DNA from: Parabacteroides faecis
GTDB taxonomy: Bacteria; Bacteroidota; Bacteroidia; Bacteroidales; Tannerellaceae
NCBI RefSeq assembly: GCF_014647375.1
Contig: NZ_BMPB01000001.1
Location: forward strand, 744,001-808,000
Length of the DNA stretch: 64,000 bases
Direction of reading: 5' to 3'
A program made the translations under genes and the position numbers. Each line of letters opens with the position of its first letter. The first letter of the stretch is position 1. Below the pieces are notes generated by a model, which was not told the DNA's origin, made no database searches, and saw only the letters and a list, made by a program, of their open reading frames with translations. Positions 56,241 through 64,000 of the stretch are shown here, piece after piece.

Positions 56241-56248
56241 TATCTTTG
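56241..56248 (+). promoter_or_regulatory. -7 box after rteB
   Basis: TATCTTTG matches TAnnTTTG exactly, 22 bp after the rteB stop. It could drive the structured region and the RibD-like gene that follow. Confidence 0.5.
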
Positions 56249-56321
56249 CATAACATTTGAGAAAAACGGCGATTGGCAGGAGCTTTTCGCCGCCAACATA
56301 TAGGATAAGACCGCAAGGCGT

Positions 56322-56442
56322 TTCAAGCGAAAATCTGGTAAATTGGAACTACGGAGACGATTGCGTGATGCTTATGCTATGCTTACGCATAGCGTGCATT
56401 CACGTACTCTCCGTAAAGGCTTTACCAGAGCCATCGCTTGAA
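56322..56442. ncRNA. 121-nt nested palindrome (structured RNA or DNA cruciform)
   Basis: Five complementary arm pairs nest around one centre: 56322-56330 with 56434-56442 (TTCAAGCGA), 56334-56342 with 56421-56429 (TCTGGTAAA), 56350-56357 with 56408-56415 (TACGGAGA), 56364-56371 with 56396-56404 (CGTGATGC, one bulge), and 56376-56382 with 56387-56393 (GCTATGC, loop TTAC). All but one pair are perfect. It lies between a -7 box and the RibD-like gene. No T run follows. It could be a small RNA, a leader element or a protein-bound cruciform; function unknown. Confidence 0.6.
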
Positions 56443-56497
56443 GGTAGTGTGAATTGCACGCTACTTTTTTACCCTTGCCTAACGAAAGGAAACGATT

Positions 56498-56920
56498 ATG
56501 GGTAAAGTTCAGATTCTCGCCGTACTGACGATGGACGGATGTCTTTCTTCAGAGTTATATGATAAAGCACATCAGGATTTGTGCCTTGACCGTTGCGGTC
56601 TTGATGAAATCAGGAAGAAAGCCTTTTACCGTGTGACACCGGACTATTCCATTTCAATGCTGCACGAATGGAGAAAAGACTGCACAAACATCCGTTACCT
56701 CGCGGAAGCCACACCGGACACGGCAGACTATATAAACGGACTGCTGCGGATGCACGCTGTGGATGAAATCATACTATACACCGTTCCTTTCATATCCGGA
56801 AGCGGACGACATTTTTTTAAGTCGGCTCTGCCAGAGCAACACTGGACGCTTTCCTCTTTGAAAAGCTATCCCAACGGTGTATGTCGCATTATCTATATCC
56901 TTGATAAAAAAGCAAGATAG
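56498..56920 (+). CDS. RibD C-terminal / dihydrofolate-reductase-like protein
   Basis: A 140-residue protein resembling the reductase half of RibD: VQILAVLTMDGCLSS at the start and the strand-turn VDEIILYTVPFISGSGRHFF near residues 90-110. It is shorter than usual (family domains are about 170-200) and lacks a recognisable complete NADPH-binding loop, so catalytic activity is uncertain. It sits between rteB and rteC. A role in riboflavin synthesis or tetracycline response is not shown. Confidence 0.75.
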   Translation: MGKVQILAVLTMDGCLSSELYDKAHQDLCLDRCGLDEIRKKAFYRVTPDYSISMLHEWRKDCTNIRYLAEATPDTADYINGLLRMHAVDEIILYTVPFISGSGRHFFKSALPEQHWTLSSLKSYPNGVCRIIYILDKKAR

Positions 56921-57040
56921 CCAAAATGTGCGGCAAGCATACATTTCTATTTTCAGGAATAGAATAAATGTTCCGATTACAAACAATTTAAGTCGGAGAT
57001 AATTTGTCCTTGTGAAAAAATACTGAATTTTATACCTCTG

Positions 57041-57082
57041 AAATCCAGCACTTTGTAAAATTGAGTGTTGGATTTTTTATTT
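57041..57082 (+). terminator. Terminator between the RibD-like gene and rteC
   Basis: AAATCCAGCACT (57041-57052) and AGTGTTGGATTT (57064-57075) pair with one G-T, loop of 11 nt, then TTTATTTT. It isolates rteC from upstream transcription. Confidence 0.8.
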
Positions 57083-57110
57083 TCTGCCGCGTTTTTTGCC
57101 AATTATATTC

Positions 57111-57764
57111 ATGTGCGCACGCAGAAAACAAAGTGTAATTTTCAAAATTGACAGAACCATGAATTATTTCTTGCTGGCGGAAACCGACTTTTTCCGCCTG
57201 ATAAACGAAGCCGGCGACTGCAATATGGAAACGGCATACACGGCTTTCGCCACCCAAGTGATCGAACTGTGCAACGGCGGCATGGACATGAACCTTACCG
57301 TCATCGCGCTTGCCTACATCGAAATCGAGTTGCAGCACCATCCCGTACGTAATCTGTCAGAAGAAAAAAGAGAGATTGCCGCCTACGTCAGCAAGGCTCT
57401 GTCTTTCGTAAGAAAGATGCAGAAATTCCTTGCCACGCCCCAAGTGCCACCACTAATATCCGCCAACAACGCAACAGAAACCACCGCCAGCCTTCTTCAA
57501 TGGACGGGCAATGCCATCGACCTCGTGGAACTTATCTACGGCATAGACGTGATGGGCTGCATCAACAACGGCAATATGCCGCTCAAACAGCTCGCCCCAC
57601 TTCTCTATAAGATATTCGGGGTTGATTCTAAAGACTGCTACCGCTTCTACACTGATATCAAACGCCGGAAGAACGAAAGCCGCACCTATTTCATTGACAG
57701 GATGCAGGAAAAACTGAACGAGAGAATGTTGCGTGATGAGGAGTTGGAGCGGATGAGAAAATAA
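57111..57764 (+). CDS. rteC: RteC, activator of the excision operon
   Basis: A 217-residue, mainly helical protein matching the reported size of CTnDOT RteC. It has no recognisable family motif in its N-terminal part (MNYFLLAETDFFRLINEAGD). The C-terminal half contains the likely DNA-binding helices (WTGNAIDLVELIYGIDVMG, then PLLYKIFGVDSKDCYRFYTDIKRRK). Start ATG 57111 gives exactly 217 residues; a Met at 57159 is also in frame. Transcribed after RteB activation, it turns on xis2c-xis2d-orf3-exc. Confidence 0.92.
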   Translation: MCARRKQSVIFKIDRTMNYFLLAETDFFRLINEAGDCNMETAYTAFATQVIELCNGGMDMNLTVIALAYIEIELQHHPVRNLSEEKREIAAYVSKALSFVRKMQKFLATPQVPPLISANNATETTASLLQWTGNAIDLVELIYGIDVMGCINNGNMPLKQLAPLLYKIFGVDSKDCYRFYTDIKRRKNESRTYFIDRMQEKLNERMLRDEELERMRK

Positions 57765-57787
57765 AAAAATATCCATTACATATGAGA

Positions 57788-57820
57788 AGACAGGAATACT
57801 CGTATCCTGTCTTTTTATTT
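57788..57820 (+). terminator. Terminator after rteC
   Basis: AGACAGGAATAC (57788-57799) pairs with GTATCCTGTCT (57802-57812) with one bulged A, then TTTTTATTTT. The CTnDOT small RNA RteR is reported from the area just downstream of rteC and could end here or lie in the following 250 bp. I cannot set its limits. The rest of the 301-bp gap shows only the ATPase promoter. Confidence 0.75.
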
Positions 57821-58039
57821 TCATTTAATTATATATTAATTAGCACAATATATGTGAGTTTTTCATTCCTATAAGGACAAATTTCAGAAACGTATGTCTG
57901 GTAAATTATTGAGTCATCATAGTATGAACATATATCATTACTAAAAACAATGAAACAACTTCCATAAGATTGTGGTTGTAAAAATCGCCATTTAATAGCC
58001 CGTTTTTTTTGTAAAATTCGCCAATTAAAAAAATATGAT

Positions 58040-58047
58040 TATCTTTG
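58040..58047 (+). promoter_or_regulatory. -7 box of the cargo ATPase/KAP module
   Basis: TATCTTTG matches TAnnTTTG exactly, with the start near 58052 and ATG at 58066. It gives the module its own promoter independent of rteC. Confidence 0.65.
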
Positions 58048-58065
58048 CATTATATTTTATAAGGT

Positions 58066-59196
58066 ATGGAAACAGTAAATAGAATACTTCAAGAGAAGAT
58101 TACAGCACGAATCGCGCCCAATAAAGCAGTACTGATTTTTGGTGCTCGCCGTGTTGGTAAAACGGTAATGATGCGTAAAATTGTGGACAACTATTCAGGT
58201 AGGACGATGATGCTCAACGGCGAAGACTACGACACATTAGCACTATTGGAGAATCGCTCAATAGCCAATTATCGGCATTTATTGGATGGTATTGATTTGC
58301 TGGCTATTGATGAGGCACAGAACATACCACAAATCGGTAGTATTCTGAAGTTGATAGTTGATGAAATACCGGGAATAAGTGTCTTGGCAAGTGGTTCTTC
58401 GTCATTCGATTTGCTGAATAAGACTGGTGAACCGTTGGTCGGCCGCAGTACGCAATTTCTCCTTACACCATTCTCGCAACGGGAAATCGCACAGACGGAA
58501 ACGGCACTTGAAACCCGCCAGAACCTCGAAGCGCGCTTGATTTACGGTTCCTATCCCGAAGTAGTAATGATGGAGAACTATGAACGTAAAACAGACTACC
58601 TACGTGATATTGTCGGTGCATACCTGCTTAAAGATATCTTAGCAATTGACGGCTTAAAAAATTCGAGCAAGATGCGCGATCTACTGCGATTGATAGCTTT
58701 TCAGTTGGGCAGCGAAGTTTCTTACGAAGAGTTAGGTAAACAACTCGGCATGAGCAAGACGACCGTTGAAAAATACCTCGACCTATTGGAAAAGGTCTTC
58801 GTTATCTATCGTCTGGGGGCTTATTCGCGTAACCTACGCAAGGAGGTTACAAAAGCTGGCAAGTGGTACTTCTACGACAACGGCATTCGCAATGCCATTA
58901 TCGGGGCTTTCTCACCGCTGGCCATTCGGCAGGATGTCGGTGCGCTGTGGGAGAACTACATCATCGGAGAGCGGCGCAAAGCGAACTTCAATGAGGGACT
59001 GCACAGGGAGTTCTATTTCTGGCGCACCTACGACAAACAGGAAATCGACCTGATTGAGGAGAGTGCCGACAGTCTTACCGCCTTGGAGTTCAAGTGGGGA
59101 AATAAAATGCCGGCCGCACCGAAAGCCTTCCAAGAAGCCTATCCCTATGCCGAGTTTCATGTGGTAAATCGGGAGAATTATTTGGAGTTCGTATAA
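58066..59196 (+). CDS. DUF4143 ATPase (AAA_14 plus nuclease-fold C-terminus)
   Basis: A 376-residue protein. Walker A is GARRVGKT (26-33), Walker B LLAIDEAQ (78-85), and a sensor strand SVLASGSSSF (105-114). The middle is a winged helix (VSYEELGKQLGMSKTTVEKYLDLLE). The C-terminal DUF4143 region (FYFWRTYDKQEIDLIEE, then LTALEFKW) shows Asp...Glu-x-Lys, the pattern of PD-(D/E)XK nuclease folds. Members are common, poorly characterised and often found with defence or toxin genes. The KAP gene starts 16 bp later, so the two are coexpressed. Confidence 0.85.
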   Translation: METVNRILQEKITARIAPNKAVLIFGARRVGKTVMMRKIVDNYSGRTMMLNGEDYDTLALLENRSIANYRHLLDGIDLLAIDEAQNIPQIGSILKLIVDEIPGISVLASGSSSFDLLNKTGEPLVGRSTQFLLTPFSQREIAQTETALETRQNLEARLIYGSYPEVVMMENYERKTDYLRDIVGAYLLKDILAIDGLKNSSKMRDLLRLIAFQLGSEVSYEELGKQLGMSKTTVEKYLDLLEKVFVIYRLGAYSRNLRKEVTKAGKWYFYDNGIRNAIIGAFSPLAIRQDVGALWENYIIGERRKANFNEGLHREFYFWRTYDKQEIDLIEESADSLTALEFKWGNKMPAAPKAFQEAYPYAEFHVVNRENYLEFV

Positions 59197-59212
59197 TCAA
59201 TAAATTACGTAT

Positions 59213-62200
59213 ATGGAAACAAAACTACAATCCAAACAGCAATATCCGCGGTTTATCCAAAATAAACCGTGTGGTATTGACAAATTCGATGGAGGTTCGC
59301 AAGAAAGGTTGGCAAAAACTATTGCTCGCCATTTTTGTCAGAATGATTCATTGGATGAGGAATGTACTTTACCTCGAATTATCGGCATCGAAGGTATTTG
59401 GGGATCTGGAAAATCCAACGTGGTTAAAATGTTGGAACGTGAATTATCAGACGACTATTACTTTTTTGAGTATGACGCATGGGGACATCAAGAGGACTTG
59501 CAACGCCGCTCTATATTGGAATTGCTTACAAGCAAACTTATTGATGATGGTATCCTATCTGGAAATGCAACAATAAAAGTCAAAGGTGGAGGTACGAAAA
59601 CCGTATCATGGTCTGAAAAGCTGAAATATTTATTAGCCCGTAAAACGGAGACCGTAACCGAAAAATATCCCCTTATCAGTAATGGTATGGTTGCGGCATT
59701 TTTGGTTGCAGTTTTAACTCCGATATTTACATTTATTGCGTATGCAGTAAAACCTACACCCACAACATGGTGGTTTTCTTTATTGTCTATTATCATAGCT
59801 GCACTGCCAGTTCTTATTGCATTGTGCGTTTGGAAATGGGCATATAGCAAAGATCATAAATATGGATGGAGTTATATGTTAGCTATTTATCAAGATAAAG
59901 TCGAAAAGGACGTTTGCTATGAGACTTTGAGCGAAGACGAACCAACGGTTTACGAGTTCAAAACATGGATGCAAGACATTTCTGATTTTATCAAGGAAAA
60001 AGGACAACGTAAATTAGTCCTTGTTTTTGACAACATGGATCGTCTCCCCGCTGAAAAAGTAAAAGAATTATGGTCTTCTATCCATACGTTCTTCGCCGAT
60101 AGCGGTTTTGAAAATGTTTGGGCTGTTATTCCTTTCGATGAAACACATTTAGCTTGTGCATTCGGAGATGAGACCGACGAACAAACGAAACAACTGACCA
60201 AGTATTTTATCAATAAAACTTTCCCTATTGTTTATCGTGTTGCTCCTCCTGTTATTACCGACTATCGAAGTATATTCAACAAACTGTTTGTTGAAGCATT
60301 TGGAGAAACAGAAAATGAAGCGAAAGAAACTATAAATCGGATATTCAGATTGGTAAATCCTAATGCCAATGTTAGGGAAATTATATCATATATCAATGAG
60401 ATGGTCGCTCTTAAACAAGAGTGGTGTAACGAAATTTTGATGATAAACATAGCATTGTTCTGTTTGAAGAAGACGGATATTCTGGCAAATCCAGTAGAAC
60501 AAATATTGTCCGGCGACTATCTGAATGGCATTCAAACAATAATTAACAATGATCTGCAAACACAACGCGAAATTGCAGCTTTGGTATATGGTGTCGATGT
60601 TGAAGATGCTCGACAAATTCCATTGAAAAAATATATTGAAGGCTGCATCAACGGAGAAGAAGACCACGACATAAATCAATATGCAGAGACTAATAAACAA
60701 TTTGACACTGTATTAGAAGAAGTTATACAATGTATGGACAATGCGCTTATCGATAAGATTATACATTGTTTGCATAAATTAACTCGAAAGAGCGATGTTA
60801 TTCTGCGTGTATGGCAAAGAATAGCACAATTGAAATTAAAAGAATCCATAGAGAAGCAGGTGTTCCCTGTCGAATACCAAGAACTGCTGTTGCATTTAGA
60901 CACGGAAAGCCAAAACCATGTGATTGCTCAATTATATAAGAAGATAGTTCGGTTCAATGACTTCAATGGCGGCGACTATTTCAAAACGTTAGATGCAATA
61001 GACAGGTTTATTGCGCAAAATAAGTTGGCGTGCGATTTTACGTCATTGATTGAAGCAAAAACAGTCAAGCCAAATACATTTATCGATTATATTCAAGCTG
61101 CAAATGCAACAGATGCTGCCTATCGGGATAACGCGACAACTAAAGCATATAAATATTATCAAGTAGCAACAAATTCGGAGGCGCTCGATAATTATTTGGC
61201 AAACTTACTACCCGATAATTTCGACCATGCAGATATTGTAAAAACGTTAAAAGATAATTCTACCTATACGTTTCCAACGCTTTTGCAAGCGATCACGAAT
61301 TGCATTGATGAACAGAATGTAAATAAAGATAATATAGGGGCTATATTTACAACCTATCGTTTATTGGCATCTGACGAAGAAAGACCTTTACCTGTAACGT
61401 TAGATTCAACCTACATAAATCAGTTGCATTCTGAATTAGAAACTGATGGCCGAAACATTAAAGAGTCTGGATATTACGATTTAGTCGCCATGCAATTGGC
61501 ACATGGTCATTCCGTTTCCTTAATAGAGGGTGGAGATATAAAATATGTTGCAGAACTCATGGACTATTATGTGGATCATGGAGACTTATTAGTAAATAGT
61601 GTGGGATGGAATATACCGCTATTAAATGAAACACTACAATACATGGTAAATCATAAACTTGGCTATAAATTATTGCTCTCAGACATATTGCCCCAATTTG
61701 AAGATATTAAGAACAGAATAGGTGTAACGGATGAGGTATTTATCGAGCATTTAGCAGAGTGGAATACCGATTTGGATAAGTATATCACTAAGAACAATAT
61801 TAAAGATGTAATTCCTGACGCATCTTTTTACGATTTGACCACTAAAATAAGCAATGTCCTGACCGATCATATCAATAAAATAGCGTTCGAAGCGTTGTCT
61901 GAAATAAGTGTTGATACATTATACGCCCAAAGAACAGCACATACATCATATTATTGGTTTGTCGCAATAAAACATTTACTGGCTAAAATCAAATCCTTGC
62001 CAGATAACTTGACTGAATTTGGCAAAAAGATTCTGATGGATATTGCTTCTGGAACTCAAAGTTTGAATCCTTTCCCTAATTGTTTCAAGAATATAGTTGA
62101 AAGATTGGATAAACGAAAAATTAAATCGACAGTTACCGATATAAGAAATGATTTCTGCATCGGTAAAAAGACTATCAATGCAATAAAGTTTCAATTTTTC

Positions 62201-62467
62201 GAAACATGGCTTAGATCGCATGGTAATTTGAAAAGTCAAGCTGGAGACGTTATTGATAAAATAGTGAAACCTGTAATTTCCGATGGGGCATGCCGTTCAT
62301 TGATTCTGCAAAACAAAGATTTTTATATGGATTTAATAAATACAGCAGGGGATGATGCTTATGAATTGAAAAAGAGTCTCCGAAACCTCATACAAAAAGA
62401 TTCAGATCCGCAATTGGTTAAATTTGTCAATTCGATAGATTCAGTACCTGAGGTTGAAACCGCGTAA
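59213..62467 (+). CDS. KAP-family P-loop NTPase, membrane-inserted
   Basis: A 1,084-residue protein. Walker A is GIWGSGKS (61-68); the KAP motif EYDAWGHQEDLQRRS (about 86-100) follows. Two membrane segments (about 158-179 and 186-209) are inserted before Walker B LVLVFDNMDRLP (about 268-279). Insertion of helices into the P-loop domain is the hallmark of the KAP family. The remaining 700 residues are helical with no recognised domain. KAP NTPases act near membranes, and bacterial ones are repeatedly found in mobile elements and defence islands; no activity is known for this group. Base composition is much more AT-rich than the element backbone, so it is imported cargo. Confidence 0.85.
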   Translation: METKLQSKQQYPRFIQNKPCGIDKFDGGSQERLAKTIARHFCQNDSLDEECTLPRIIGIEGIWGSGKSNVVKMLERELSDDYYFFEYDAWGHQEDLQRRSILELLTSKLIDDGILSGNATIKVKGGGTKTVSWSEKLKYLLARKTETVTEKYPLISNGMVAAFLVAVLTPIFTFIAYAVKPTPTTWWFSLLSIIIAALPVLIALCVWKWAYSKDHKYGWSYMLAIYQDKVEKDVCYETLSEDEPTVYEFKTWMQDISDFIKEKGQRKLVLVFDNMDRLPAEKVKELWSSIHTFFADSGFENVWAVIPFDETHLACAFGDETDEQTKQLTKYFINKTFPIVYRVAPPVITDYRSIFNKLFVEAFGETENEAKETINRIFRLVNPNANVREIISYINEMVALKQEWCNEILMINIALFCLKKTDILANPVEQILSGDYLNGIQTIINNDLQTQREIAALVYGVDVEDARQIPLKKYIEGCINGEEDHDINQYAETNKQFDTVLEEVIQCMDNALIDKIIHCLHKLTRKSDVILRVWQRIAQLKLKESIEKQVFPVEYQELLLHLDTESQNHVIAQLYKKIVRFNDFNGGDYFKTLDAIDRFIAQNKLACDFTSLIEAKTVKPNTFIDYIQAANATDAAYRDNATTKAYKYYQVATNSEALDNYLANLLPDNFDHADIVKTLKDNSTYTFPTLLQAITNCIDEQNVNKDNIGAIFTTYRLLASDEERPLPVTLDSTYINQLHSELETDGRNIKESGYYDLVAMQLAHGHSVSLIEGGDIKYVAELMDYYVDHGDLLVNSVGWNIPLLNETLQYMVNHKLGYKLLLSDILPQFEDIKNRIGVTDEVFIEHLAEWNTDLDKYITKNNIKDVIPDASFYDLTTKISNVLTDHINKIAFEALSEISVDTLYAQRTAHTSYYWFVAIKHLLAKIKSLPDNLTEFGKKILMDIASGTQSLNPFPNCFKNIVERLDKRKIKSTVTDIRNDFCIGKKTINAIKFQFFETWLRSHGNLKSQAGDVIDKIVKPVISDGACRSLILQNKDFYMDLINTAGDDAYELKKSLRNLIQKDSDPQLVKFVNSIDSVPEVETA

Positions 62468-62472
62468 GTATT

Positions 62473-62605
62473 TGTCTAACAAGTCCGAATTTTACGATTT
62501 TACCCGTCAGAACTGAAGTGCCCCCCAAAAAAATTGTATCCAACTTTTGGGGGTCACTTCAAACTTCGATAGGGATAATTTTCAATTTTGGGGACTTGTT
62601 AGACA
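62473..62605. mobile_element. Nested inverted repeats with IS3-like ends
   Basis: Outer arms TGTCTAACAAGTCC (62473-62486) and exact complement (62592-62605) enclose a second hairpin, TGAAGTG-CCCCCCAAAA (62514-62530) with TTTTGGGGG-T-CACTTCA (62545-62561). TGAAGTG-CCCCAAAA is the type of terminus found on IS3-family elements. No transposase remains. The outer right arm includes the mobC stop codon, so the outer pair may be a bidirectional terminator into which a minimal IS remnant inserted. Confidence 0.6.
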
Positions 62606-64000
62606 GTCTCATTATCTGGTAGCAGTTTACACAGCACCGGATCGTTTTTGATACGCTCCAGTTCCTCCTGCACAATCTGCTTCACCTCTTCCTTGATGCG
62701 CCGGTAGTTCGCCTGCACCGTTTCCTTCATGCGGTCGTTGCCGTCCTCGTCCGTGAAGTTTGTAATGACGGGAATTTTCTTGTAGGCACTTTCTTCCCGT
62801 TTCACCTTTTCGGCATCCACCACAATCTCGCAATGAAAAATCTTCTGCTCGATACGCTCGTTGAAGTTGTCGGATACAGAACCGACAAACATTCCCTGCG
62901 TAAGCCCGGAAATCTTACTCGGTGGAATGAGCGCGTCCATCTGCGTGTTGATGGAGGTGGAAACATCCTGCCGGTTGATGGAGATGGACTGCCGTTTCTG
63001 CAACACCTTACCGAACCGCTCGGAGAGCGTCTTGGCTGTTTCCCCCACCACCTGACCGGAGAAAATATTGCCGACAGTGTTCATCACCACTTTCGCCTCT
63101 TTGTCCCCGTAGTCACGCACTAACTGGCTGAAATCCTGAAAGCCCAGACACACGGCAACCTTGTTGCTTCGGGCGGTAGCTATAAGATTGTCCAACCCTT
63201 TGAAGTATATTGTGGGCAACTCGTCGATGATGACCGATGACTTCAGCATCCCCTTCTTGTTGATGAGCTTCACGATACGGGAATTATACAGACCGAGTGC
63301 CGCACCGTAGATATTCTGACGGTCGGGATTGTTACCCACGCAGAGGATTTTCGGCTCTTCGGGATTGTTGATGTCCAGCGTAAACTCGCTGTCTGACATC
63401 ACCCAGTAGAGCTGCGGTGAAATCATCCTCGAAAGCGGGATTTTTGCCGACGCTATCTGACCCATGAGCTGCTCCGCAGCCCCTCCAAGCCACGCATCCA
63501 TGAACGGCGAAAGGTAGTTCTCCAGCTCCGGATAAGAGGTCAGTATCGGAAATATATCCTCGTAACGGCGGTTCAGAAACTCGATAGCATGGGGAAACGT
63601 GCAAAACTTCCCGTTCTGATAGATTTTGAGATACCAGATAATACTGGCAAACAGAATGATAGGTGACTCCACGAAGAAGTCGCCCTGCTTTTGCACCCAC
63701 GTTTTATTGAGGTTGAGCATTATTGTGTAGGCACTCTCATAGGCATCCGTAATATCTTCCATAAAATCCGGGTGAATGGGATTGCACCGATGAGAGCGTC
63801 GCGGGTCGTCGAAGTTGATCACATAGAACTTCGGCTTTACCTTGTAGCCGTCCGGGTGGTTCAGCAAATGGTTGTAGGCAATAGTAGATAGGTCGGGATA
63901 CTTGAAATCGTAGATGTATTGACTAAAGCCCTTTTCAATCTGTTGCTTGATAAAATTGTTTACCACGGCATAGGACTTGCCGCTGCCCGGCGTACCCAAC
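62599..64000 (-). CDS. mobC: Conjugation coupling protein MobC/TraG (VirD4-like), partial
   Basis: The frame is open at the right edge, so this is the C-terminal 466 residues of a coupling protein (family members are about 650). Walker A GTPGSGKSYAV lies at the window edge; the all-alpha region and Walker B (KSSVIIDELPTIYF) are present, as is FQDFSQLVRDYGDKEAKVVMNTVGN, seen as FQDFSQLV and VVMNTVGN. Coupling proteins dock the relaxase-DNA complex at the mating channel and pump DNA. The membrane N-terminus is missing only because of the window. It is convergent with the KAP gene and marks the start of the mob/tra region beyond the window. Confidence 0.93.
   Translation of the reverse strand, partial: LGTPGSGKSYAVVNNFIKQQIEKGFSQYIYDFKYPDLSTIAYNHLLNHPDGYKVKPKFYVINFDDPRRSHRCNPIHPDFMEDITDAYESAYTIMLNLNKTWVQKQGDFFVESPIILFASIIWYLKIYQNGKFCTFPHAIEFLNRRYEDIFPILTSYPELENYLSPFMDAWLGGAAEQLMGQIASAKIPLSRMISPQLYWVMSDSEFTLDINNPEEPKILCVGNNPDRQNIYGAALGLYNSRIVKLINKKGMLKSSVIIDELPTIYFKGLDNLIATARSNKVAVCLGFQDFSQLVRDYGDKEAKVVMNTVGNIFSGQVVGETAKTLSERFGKVLQKRQSISINRQDVSTSINTQMDALIPPSKISGLTQGMFVGSVSDNFNERIEQKIFHCEIVVDAEKVKREESAYKKIPVITNFTDEDGNDRMKETVQANYRRIKEEVKQIVQEELERIKNDPVLCKLLPDNETV

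Noticed and set aside
56479..56486. GCCTAACG resembling an integron attC core
   Set aside because: No matching GTTRRRY partner in the right orientation, and the nearby palindrome has the wrong order of parts for an attC site.
56257..56505. 82-codon open frame between rteB and the RibD-like gene
   Set aside because: It runs through both arms of the nested palindrome, has no homology I recognise and overlaps the RibD-like start.
57060..57110. Sigma54-type -24/-12 promoter before rteC
   Set aside because: RteB has the GAFTGA loop, so I looked for TGGCAC-N5-TTGC, but no GG/GC pair with the required spacing is present.

Overview
The window reads as a Bacteroidales chromosome, most likely Parabacteroides or a close relative. 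Nearly every promoter I can place has the phylum-specific -7 box TAnnTTTG. There are two SusC/SusD glycan-uptake loci, an S46 dipeptidyl-peptidase, GH92, GH2 and GH5 hydrolases, a BACON-domain lipoprotein and an ECF-sigma/FecR pair. Species is not provable from the sequence alone. No rRNA, tRNA or CRISPR array was seen.

Chromosomal part (1 to about 36.27 kb). It opens with the 3' end of a GH92 mannosidase whose usual catalytic-acid Glu is Gln, then an ABC transporter pair (minus), ruvB with a Wzx-like flippase, a TPR sensor kinase (minus), a DUF389 membrane protein, a DPP7-type S46 peptidase and an acyltransferase. Locus 1 (12.8-20.8 kb) is susC-susD-GH5 (endoglycoceramidase-like), a membrane-bound LytTR regulator and a BACON lipoprotein. 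A shared 26-bp motif precedes both transcription units and is a candidate LytTR operator. A GH2 enzyme, an HU-like protein with an added C-terminal domain, and an S41-like lipoprotein follow. Locus 2 (26.6-35.3 kb) is ECF sigma-fecR-susC-susD-DUF1735 lipoprotein. Just upstream lies a 212-bp segment bounded by inverted AGTTC(N5)GAACT sites, which looks like an invertible promoter currently pointing away from the sigma gene. An AraC regulator closes this part.

Integrative conjugative element (about 36.27 kb to beyond the right edge). This is a CTnDOT/CTnERL-family element. It has an IntDOT-type integrase (Ser259, Tyr381), a RhuM-like gene, two excisionase-like HTH genes on the minus strand, and the excision operon xis2c-xis2d-orf3-exc (topoisomerase III). 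It continues with a DUF1896 gene, a 1,938-residue methylase/helicase, and tetQ-rteA-rteB with the tetracycline-responsive leader (3-residue peptide and hairpin arms visible). Next come a RibD-like gene and rteC, and the coupling protein mobC runs off the right edge. There is no ermF block between integrase and excision operon, so the layout is CTnERL-like. Expected circuit: tetracycline relieves translational control of tetQ-rteA-rteB; RteA/RteB activate rteC; RteC activates the excision operon, whose promoter carries a perfect 15-bp palindrome; then IntDOT with Xis proteins excises the element.

Cargo. Between rteC and mobC sits an AT-rich two-gene module, a DUF4143 ATPase followed by a 1,084-residue KAP P-loop NTPase. 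It has its own promoter and ends at a nested inverted-repeat structure with IS3-like ends. It is the best candidate here for an undescribed accessory (possibly defence) system. Several other structured non-coding stretches are reported: two separate four-unit arrays with 22-bp period, a MITE-like 104-bp palindrome before tetQ, and a 121-nt nested palindrome after rteB.
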